Position numbers and translations under genes: made by a program
Assembly (NCBI GenBank): GCA_021776415.1
Contig: JAJFFY010000057.1
Location: forward strand, 1 to 64,000
DNA from: Hyphococcus sp.
GTDB taxonomy: Bacteria > Pseudomonadota > Alphaproteobacteria > Caulobacterales > Parvularculaceae
Direction of reading: 5' to 3'
DNA: 64,000 nucleotides
Notes under the pieces: generated by a model
Seen by the model: the letters and a program-made list of their open reading frames with translations, nothing else
Databases searched by the model: none
Told to the model about the DNA's origin: nothing
Part shown: positions 58,680 through 64,000 of the stretch, piece after piece
How positions within the stretch are numbered: the stretch's first letter is position 1
Layout: every line of letters starts with the position of its first letter

Positions 58680-59261
58680 CTATCCTTTCAGCCCGGCTGC
58701 GGCGCTGGCGACAGCGCGGCTTGCGGCTTCCTCGGTCGGCGCCTCGTCGATCAGCGTTTCGACAACCGCGCGCGCGGTCTCCGCTGCGGCTTCGCCGACC
58801 TTTGTCGCCGCCGCCGTTTTCATCTCGCCAATATGCGCCTCGGCCGCAGCAACCTGCTTACCCAGCTGCGCGTCGGTCTCGGCCTGCAATTTGGCGATTT
58901 CGTCGTCCATTTCCGCGCGGGTATCGGCGGCGATCCCCTGGGCCTTGGCCTTGGCGTCTGCGAGCGCCTGATTATAGGTGTTCTCGGCGTCCTCGGCCTG
59001 ACGTTTGAAGTCACCCGCCTGGTCGAGGTCGTCGGCAATGCGGTCGCGGCGTTCTTCGATGGCGCCGGCAATCGCGGGAAGCGCTTTCGTGGATAAGAAC
59101 GCATAGAGCGCACCGAAAGTAATCACCAGCCAGAACAGTTGGCTCGGCCACCAAGCGGGATCGAGCTGCGGCAGGCCGGCGGAAGACGCCTCGGCCGCAT
59201 GGACCTGGGCTTCTTCGGCGGCGGCTGCCGCTGCGCTTGTAACAATTGCGAAGACGGACAA
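58680..59261 (-). CDS. F0F1 ATP synthase subunit b'
   Basis: A 193-residue second stalk subunit as in photosynthetic bacteria and most alphaproteobacteria, where b and b' form a heterodimer. After an Ala-rich N-terminus (about 1-25) comes the motif LPQLDPAWWPSQLFWLVITFGALYAFLSTKALP, in which PQLDP-x5-QLFWL is characteristic of b'. The rest is a long coiled coil (IADDLDQAGDFKRQAEDAEN and on). The gene follows atpE by 33 bases and precedes atpF by 4. Confidence 0.93.
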   Translation of the reverse strand: MSVFAIVTSAAAAAAEEAQVHAAEASSAGLPQLDPAWWPSQLFWLVITFGALYAFLSTKALPAIAGAIEERRDRIADDLDQAGDFKRQAEDAENTYNQALADAKAKAQGIAADTRAEMDDEIAKLQAETDAQLGKQVAAAEAHIGEMKTAAATKVGEAAAETARAVVETLIDEAPTEEAASRAVASAAAGLKG

Positions 59262-59294
59262 GGTCTTCTCCTTTTAGTCAGCGATTAGACTCGC

Positions 59295-59522
59295 TTAGAA
59301 CGTATAGAGAATGATCATCGCGATCGCGAAGCCGAGAAGACCGGTAAATTCGGTCAGCGCGAAGGCGAGAAGCATGGTTGGCTGATTTGCGGCCGCTGCT
59401 GACGGATTGCGAAACGCACCCGATAGGAAGTTACCGAAGATCAGGCCAAGGCCAATGCCGGCGCCCGCAAGCGGGATCGAGGCCAGGCCTGCGCCAATAA
59501 GTTTTGCTGCTTCTGCGTCCAT
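59295..59522 (-). CDS. atpE: F0F1 ATP synthase subunit c
   Basis: A 75-residue two-helix proteolipid forming the rotor ring. The loop between helices is FRNPSAA (Arg 38, Asn 39, Pro 40), and the ion-carrying carboxylate is Glu 58 in ALTEFTGLLGF. I see no obvious sodium-binding set, so proton coupling is assumed. The ATG at 59522 has AGGAG upstream; a longer frame (from 59582) covers non-coding spacer. The GAGIGLGLIFGNFLSG glycine pattern in helix 1 fits the family. Confidence 0.95.
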   Translation of the reverse strand: MDAEAAKLIGAGLASIPLAGAGIGLGLIFGNFLSGAFRNPSAAAANQPTMLLAFALTEFTGLLGFAIAMIILYTF

Positions 59523-59601
59523 TTTATTCACTCCTAAAAATTCGTTGAGCCGTTGGTCCCGGTGTCGCGGTTGGCCCTTCAAAGCCCGCGCGGGAAAGTT
59601 G

Positions 59602-60393
59602 TTAGTGGTCGGCGGCGTGGACCGCGTCGTTGAGATATATGCAAGTCAGCACGGCAAAGACATAGGCCTGAAGCGCGGCGACCAGGAATTCGAGCGCCGT
59701 GACCGCAACCGCGCCAAAGAACGGTGCAATCCCGAACAACATCACCGCGCCGCCAGCGCTGAGAAGCGAGACCACGAAGCCGGCAAACAGTTTCAAGATC
59801 ACATGGCCGGCGAACATATTAGCGAACAGCCGGATGGCGAGGCTCAAAGGCCGCGACAGGAACGAGATCACCTCGATCAAAATCAACAGCGGCATCAGCC
59901 ATAAGGGTAAGCCGGAAGGCGCAAACAGCTTAAAGAAGCCGAGGCCGTTTTTGTAAAACCCGTAAACGATAACGATCGAGATCGTCAGCATCGCCAGCGC
60001 CAGCGTGACGATCAGGTGGCTGGTGGGCGTGAAGGTGTGCAGTGCGTGAGGAGCGCCGGGGAACGTTGGGAACAGGCCGAATAGGTTGGAGACCAAAATC
60101 CAGACGAAGAGCGTGAAAACATATGGGAAGAACTTGCGTCCCTCCGGCCCGATCGTGTCGCGCACCAGATCGGAGACGAATTCATAGAATACTTCTGCGA
60201 CAGACTGGAGCCGGCCGGGGATCAGCGCTGCGCGCCGTGTCGCTGCAAAGAAGAAGACAATGATCGCGCCGGTGCCGATCAGCATCCACAACGCCGAATT
60301 GGTCAGCGAGATGTTGATCGAGCCGAGATGGAGATCGACAATGGGCAGGATTTCAAACTGCTCCATGGGACCTGCGGCGCGAAATCCGTACAT
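59602..60393 (-). CDS. atpB: F0F1 ATP synthase subunit a
   Basis: A 263-residue membrane protein with about six helices. The essential Arg is in SLAIRLFANMFAGHVILK, with the partner segment AVTALEFLVAALQAYVFAVLTCIYL at the C-terminus. The start MYGFRAAGPMEQFEI has GGAAG 5 bases before it. This stator component forms the half-channels for protons against the c ring. It follows atpI by 55 bases and precedes atpE by 79. Confidence 0.95.
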   Translation of the reverse strand: MYGFRAAGPMEQFEILPIVDLHLGSINISLTNSALWMLIGTGAIIVFFFAATRRAALIPGRLQSVAEVFYEFVSDLVRDTIGPEGRKFFPYVFTLFVWILVSNLFGLFPTFPGAPHALHTFTPTSHLIVTLALAMLTISIVIVYGFYKNGLGFFKLFAPSGLPLWLMPLLILIEVISFLSRPLSLAIRLFANMFAGHVILKLFAGFVVSLLSAGGAVMLFGIAPFFGAVAVTALEFLVAALQAYVFAVLTCIYLNDAVHAADH

Positions 60394-60448
60394 GCTAACT
60401 TCCCGTCTTGCGATGACCGTCCGCTACCGGACGATATCGCTGTTCTTG

Positions 60449-60730
60449 TTATAGAGACCGCGAAAGGTTCCGCAGTCCGGCCGCAAATCCAAGTCCGATG
60501 CCGGCGAGAAGGAACCATGGTTCCGACCCTAACAGGCGATCGAGCCCAAGCCCGAGCAAGGAGCCAACAAAGATGCCGGCCAGCAATTCCGACGATGCGC
60601 GCATCGCCTTTCCCCATGCCGCACCGCTTGGTTTGGGCGCTTTCGGGTCGTCCTCGCCGCGCATTGCGTCAAGTCGCTCCGAAAACTCGTCCAGCGGAGG
60701 CGGTAGGTTTTTGCCGGCGTCACTCGCCAT
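60449..60730 (-). CDS. atpI: ATP synthase assembly protein AtpI (AtpZ/AtpI family)
   Basis: A 93-residue protein with a charged N-terminus (about 1-40, PPPLDEFSERLDAMRGEDD) and two hydrophobic helices (LLAGIFVGSLLGLGLDRLLG and WFLLAGIGLGFAAGLRNL). This is the AtpI type found at the head of alphaproteobacterial F0 operons, helping c-ring assembly. The start at 60730 (MASDAG) follows an AGG-containing ribosome-binding site; an upstream Met at 60769 is possible but unlikely. It is divergent from none; smc lies upstream on the same strand with 155 bases between. Confidence 0.88.
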   Translation of the reverse strand: MASDAGKNLPPPLDEFSERLDAMRGEDDPKAPKPSGAAWGKAMRASSELLAGIFVGSLLGLGLDRLLGSEPWFLLAGIGLGFAAGLRNLSRSL

Positions 60731-60884
60731 AAACTTGCCTGAAAATGGCTGCGAAACGAACGCTCGCACCCCTCGAAATCGCGGGGACCATAACGGCGCC
60801 GCAGCGCAGCGTCAAGCAATGGATTTTTCGCTTAAGTCTTTGAATTTAATGCGTGAAACTGAGCGCGGCGAGACGACGCGGCGG

Positions 60885-63800
60885 CTACTCTGCGGCGACC
60901 AGCTGCTCCGCCTTGGACAGGTCAACCGAGACCAGCTGTGAGACGCCGCGCTCGATCATGGTGACGCCGTAAAGCCGGTCCATCCGCGACATGGTCAGCG
61001 CGTGGTGGGTGATAATGATGAACCGCGTGTCGGTCTCCTGGGCCATTTCGTGCAACAGGCGGCAGAAGCGCTCGACATTAGCATCGTCAAGCGGCGCGTC
61101 GACCTCATCGAGGACGCAGAGCGGCGCCGGATTTGCCATAAACACCGCAAAGATCAACGCCGTCGCCGTCAACGCCTGCTCGCCGCCGGACATCAGCGAC
61201 ATTGAGGCGAGTTTCTTGCCTGGGGGCGATGCGTAAATTTCCAGCCCTGCATCGAGCGGGTCTTCGGCGTCAATCAGGCGCAATTCCGCCTGGCCTCCAT
61301 TGAACAGGCGCTTGAACAGATTGCCGAAATTGGTGTTGACGGTCTCGAATGCATCAAGCAAGCGCTGGCGCGCCTCGCGATTAAGCCCGCCAATCGCGGC
61401 GCGTAATTTGCGGATCGCGCTCTCGCAATCTTCGCGCTCAACACCCAGCTCTTCGAGCCGCTCGCCGACCTCTTTTAACTCTTCGTCAGCGCGCAGATTA
61501 ACGCCGCCAAGATTTTCGCGCTCGCGCTTGTAGCGCTCCAGCTTGCGCTCAATATCGTCGCGGGCGGGAATGTCTTTGCTTTGCTTGTGTTCGGCGACGC
61601 CGAGCAGCTCATCTGGGGCGCATTCGCAAGTCTCATGGGCGAGCGCTGCACTCTCCTCAACGCGTTCGGCGGCGGCTTCGGCTTGCGCCTCGAGGCGCGC
61701 ACGCGCCTCGCGTGCTTCCGCGGCCTCATGGTCGGCGGCTTTCGCGGCCTTGTCCGTATCCTGAGCAAGTTGTTGGCCGGTCGCGAGCGCGTCGGCGTCG
61801 TCATTGCGCCGGGTCTCGGCGATGGCGATCTGATCGAGCAGGCGGCCTCGTTTTTCGTCTATTTCAGCCGGCGCCTGTTCGGCGACTTCATGCGCGGCGA
61901 CGGCCTCGCTTAGCCGGGTCTCAAGTTCGCCAATGCGGGCCTGCGCGGTCTGGCTGCGTTGCGCCCATGAGGCCTGTTCGCGCTCAAGCTCACCTAGCCG
62001 GTCGGTGCGCATCTGTGCTTCGCGGGCGATGTCGTTGTAAGCAGCAAGCATTGCGCTGGCGGCGCCGCGGGCGGCGGCGACTTCATCGCGCGCAGTGGCG
62101 AGCGCTTCAGAAACCAGCGCCGCATCGGGCAGGTTTGCGCAGTCGTCAACCAGGCCGCGATGGGCGGTCTCAGTTTCGGCCTGATCTTCAGCAAGGCGCC
62201 CTAAGGTTTCGTCAATCGAGCCGATCCGTGCTGCGGCGCGCTCATGCTCGCGCTCCAGTCCGGAAAGCGCGGCGCGTGCGGTATCGAGTGAGCGGCGCGT
62301 ATCGGAGAACAGCTGGCGCGCTTCACGCTCGAAAGATTGGCTTGTCTTGAGGGCGCTGGCGGCTTCCTCATGGGCTTGTCGCGCGGTCTGTGCGCCGGTC
62401 TCTGCGGCGCTGAAATCACGTTCAAGAACCAGCAACCGATTGCGTTGTTCGAGCCGGATGGCGGCGGCGGTTTTTGCATTGGCATGGGCGACAAACCCGT
62501 CCCAGCGCCACAAATCGCCCTCGCGTGAGACTAAACGGCAGCCGGGCTTTAATGCGGCGCAAATACGCGCGCCTTCTTGCGGATCGACAACGCCAATAGA
62601 AGCGAGCCGGCGTGTGAGTTGCGTGGGCGCGCGGACAAAATCGCTTAACGGGCGAATGCCGGGCGGCAACGTCGCGGGCGCCATCTCGCCTGACGTCTCA
62701 CCAAGCCGCGACCAGTGGGCTGGCGCGGCATCGTCTGTCGCGGCCCCAAGGTCATCGCCAAGGGCGGCGGCGAGTGCGTTTTCATAACCGGGATCAACTG
62801 AAATAAGCTCAATCAGCGGCTGCCATTCGTCGCTATCGTCCGTGGCCAGAACCTTGCGTAAGGCTTCACGCTCGGCGTCGATTTCGGTGAGGCTTTGCTC
62901 GGCGCTGCGTAATGGTCCGCGTAAGGCGCCTTCACGGTCCTCGGCGCTGCTGCGCTCTTCTTCGGCGCGGTGGTGCGCGGCCTCGGCGGCGTGGACGGCT
63001 TGCTCGGCCGCTGCAAATTTCGCATTCGCCTCTTCCAGCGCGTGCGCCTGCTCCGGCGTCGGCTCGATCAGCTTGCGCTCGTCGTGGAAGGCGGCAATCT
63101 GGTTGGCTATTTTAGCAAGCCGGCTTTCAGCGCCGGCGATATTGGCGCCGAGGGTCTGGCGCCGGGCTTCAAATTCCGCAGCCTCAGCGCTTTTTTCGTC
63201 AAAGGCGCGCTCAATACGTTCAAGCGCTGTGGCGGCTTTGGCTTTTACAGCTTCGGCTTCCACAAGACGGTCGGCCTCGGATGTCTCTCGCGAGGTAAGC
63301 TCGGTCTGTTCAAGCGTCAGCGCCTCGGTGGCTTTCTCGGCGTCTTCGCGCAGGTCTTTTTCGCGTGCAATGTCTTCCTTCAGGCGGCCAATCTCGGCGC
63401 CAAGACGGTTGAGTTCTGCTTCCGCGCGCGCGGCTTCGTCATCGAGGTTTTCTCGCGCGACGGTAAGGCGGTGGAGCGCGGCGGCGGCTTGCGCTTCGGC
63501 GAGGCGCAAAGGCTCGAGCACTGCATGGGCTTCGGTCTGTGCAGTCGTTGAAGCGGCGGCAACGCGCACCGTCTCTTCGATCAGCCCGGCAATTTCGCTA
63601 AGACCGGCAGCGGCTTTTTCCTGCGCGTCTACGGCCTCGCGCCAGCGCAAATAACACAACATCGCCTCGGTGCGGCGAATGTCGCCAGAGACATTGCGAT
63701 AACGCGTCGCCTGACGCGCCTGGCGGGCGAGTGCGCCCTTTTGAGTTTCAAGTTCAGAGATGACATCGTCGAGGCGGTCGATATTTTGCTCCGCCGCACG

Positions 63801-64000
63801 CAAGCGCAACTCCGCCTCATGGCGGCGTGAGTGAATGCCGGTGACGCCCGCGGCCTCTTCCAGCAGGCGGCGGCGATTTTGCGGCTTGGCGCTGATAAGC
63901 TCGGCGACCTGGCCCTGTCGCACCAGCGCCGGCGAGTTGGCGCCAGTGGATGCATCAGCAAAGAGAAGCTGCACGTCTTTGGCGCGCACTTCCCTCGAAT
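60885..64000 (-). CDS. smc: chromosome segregation protein SMC (N-terminal part missing)
   Basis: The last 1,035 or so residues of an SMC ATPase; the gene starts beyond the right edge. Visible from the N-terminal side: VRAKDVQLLFADASTGANS, then two long coiled-coil arms (about 100-350 and 500-800 of the visible part), with the hinge between them (LIELISVDPGYENALAAALG to GCRLVSREGDLWRWDG). The C-terminal head has the signature MSLMSGGEQALTATALIF and the Walker B LCVLDEVDAPLDDANVERF. With ScpA and ScpB it compacts and segregates the chromosome. The signature and D-loop are intact. The hinge is shorter and more Ala-rich than in Bacillus, as in alphaproteobacteria. Several long frames on the opposite strand here are shadows of its codon bias. 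Confidence 0.95.
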   Translation of the reverse strand, partial: SREVRAKDVQLLFADASTGANSPALVRQGQVAELISAKPQNRRRLLEEAAGVTGIHSRRHEAELRLRAAEQNIDRLDDVISELETQKGALARQARQATRYRNVSGDIRRTEAMLCYLRWREAVDAQEKAAAGLSEIAGLIEETVRVAAASTTAQTEAHAVLEPLRLAEAQAAAALHRLTVARENLDDEAARAEAELNRLGAEIGRLKEDIAREKDLREDAEKATEALTLEQTELTSRETSEADRLVEAEAVKAKAATALERIERAFDEKSAEAAEFEARRQTLGANIAGAESRLAKIANQIAAFHDERKLIEPTPEQAHALEEANAKFAAAEQAVHAAEAAHHRAEEERSSAEDREGALRGPLRSAEQSLTEIDAEREALRKVLATDDSDEWQPLIELISVDPGYENALAAALGDDLGAATDDAAPAHWSRLGETSGEMAPATLPPGIRPLSDFVRAPTQLTRRLASIGVVDPQEGARICAALKPGCRLVSREGDLWRWDGFVAHANAKTAAAIRLEQRNRLLVLERDFSAAETGAQTARQAHEEAASALKTSQSFEREARQLFSDTRRSLDTARAALSGLEREHERAAARIGSIDETLGRLAEDQAETETAHRGLVDDCANLPDAALVSEALATARDEVAAARGAASAMLAAYNDIAREAQMRTDRLGELEREQASWAQRSQTAQARIGELETRLSEAVAAHEVAEQAPAEIDEKRGRLLDQIAIAETRRNDDADALATGQQLAQDTDKAAKAADHEAAEAREARARLEAQAEAAAERVEESAALAHETCECAPDELLGVAEHKQSKDIPARDDIERKLERYKRERENLGGVNLRADEELKEVGERLEELGVEREDCESAIRKLRAAIGGLNREARQRLLDAFETVNTNFGNLFKRLFNGGQAELRLIDAEDPLDAGLEIYASPPGKKLASMSLMSGGEQALTATALIFAVFMANPAPLCVLDEVDAPLDDANVERFCRLLHEMAQETDTRFIIITHHALTMSRMDRLYGVTMIERGVSQLVSVDLSKAEQLVAAE

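Noticed and set aside
58118-60730. The F0 cluster without F1 genes as a sign of rearrangement
   Set aside because: Separate F0 (atpI-B-E-F'-F) and F1 operons are normal in alphaproteobacteria.
60991-63654. Several long open frames on the plus strand opposite smc
   Set aside because: They lie fully within smc, are rich in Arg/Ala/Ser or low-complexity sequence, and follow from the GC-biased third positions of the coding strand.
1-64000. CRISPR arrays, insertion sequences, prophage or integrase genes
   Set aside because: I found no regularly spaced direct repeats, transposase or integrase-like protein in any frame.

Overview
The window reads as a piece of chromosome from an alphaproteobacterium, probably a marine or aquatic member of the Caulobacterales/Parvularculales side of the class. 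This is an inference from gene content: the cell-cycle regulator CpdR, alphaproteobacterial families of unknown function (DUF2794, DUF3297, SapC), an F0 ATP synthase cluster with two b-type subunits (b and b') standing apart from F1, a short HTH regulator of the type common in this class, and a Zur-type regulator. The DNA is GC-rich and dense with genes. I see no rRNA, phage, insertion sequence or CRISPR array.

Region by region. 1-9.5 kb: the end of an S49 peptidase, a DEDDh-type exonuclease, an alpha/beta hydrolase, a SapC protein, a DsbD/ScsB-type membrane reductase, glucose-6-phosphate isomerase, a secreted cyclophilin and histidyl-tRNA synthetase. 9.5-21 kb: an AEC transporter, DUF2794, a TTC38-like TPR protein, a BI-1/YccA membrane protein, an RsmB-type rRNA methyltransferase, a YbjN protein, tRNA-Val(GAC), CpdR beside an N-formylglutamate amidohydrolase, a GT4 glycosyltransferase, an HTH regulator, a HisN-type phosphatase and an SDR. 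21-27 kb: a three-gene minus-strand operon (exported methyltransferase-like lipoprotein, SCP2-like protein, hydrolase), an Hsp20 gene behind a probable ROSE RNA thermometer, a SuhB-type phosphatase and a polysaccharide flippase.

27-35 kb is a lipid or acyl-CoA degradation operon: acyl-CoA ligase, a DUF1272 zinc-binding protein, two acyl-CoA dehydrogenases, a MaoC hydratase, an SDR dehydrogenase, an unexpected NTF2-like lipoprotein and a thiolase. Together the enzymes supply activation plus all four beta-oxidation steps. 34.8-36.5 kb looks like an accessory insert. It carries a Cys-rich, Pro/Trp-rich lipoprotein and an orphan Hcp-fold protein with a Sec signal peptide, and the Hcp gene is bracketed by fragments resembling the 3' end of a thiolase gene.

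36.5-47 kb holds DUF3297, an alkyltransferase-like protein (PWHR in place of PCHR), a SYLF protein, an adenine deaminase-type enzyme, a DUF418 membrane protein, a PhoD phosphatase, and a translationally coupled amidohydrolase pair whose second member has lost the first metal-binding motif. 45.5-50 kb: an Fbp-type ferric iron ABC transporter split over two divergent units with a candidate Fur box, followed by a Zur-like regulator. 50-55 kb: the glycine cleavage operon gcvT-gcvH-gcvPA-(small membrane protein)-gcvPB, led by a tandem glycine riboswitch. 55-64 kb: a YceI protein, a membrane-anchored FMN glutamate-synthase-domain protein, DUF924, the F0 ATP synthase operon (atpI-B-E-F'-F) and most of smc, which runs off the right edge.

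A dispersed palindromic repeat occurs at about 21.2 kb and 58.0 kb, with a possible fragment near 3.2 kb. Both full copies supply the TAG stop codon of the neighbouring minus-strand gene.
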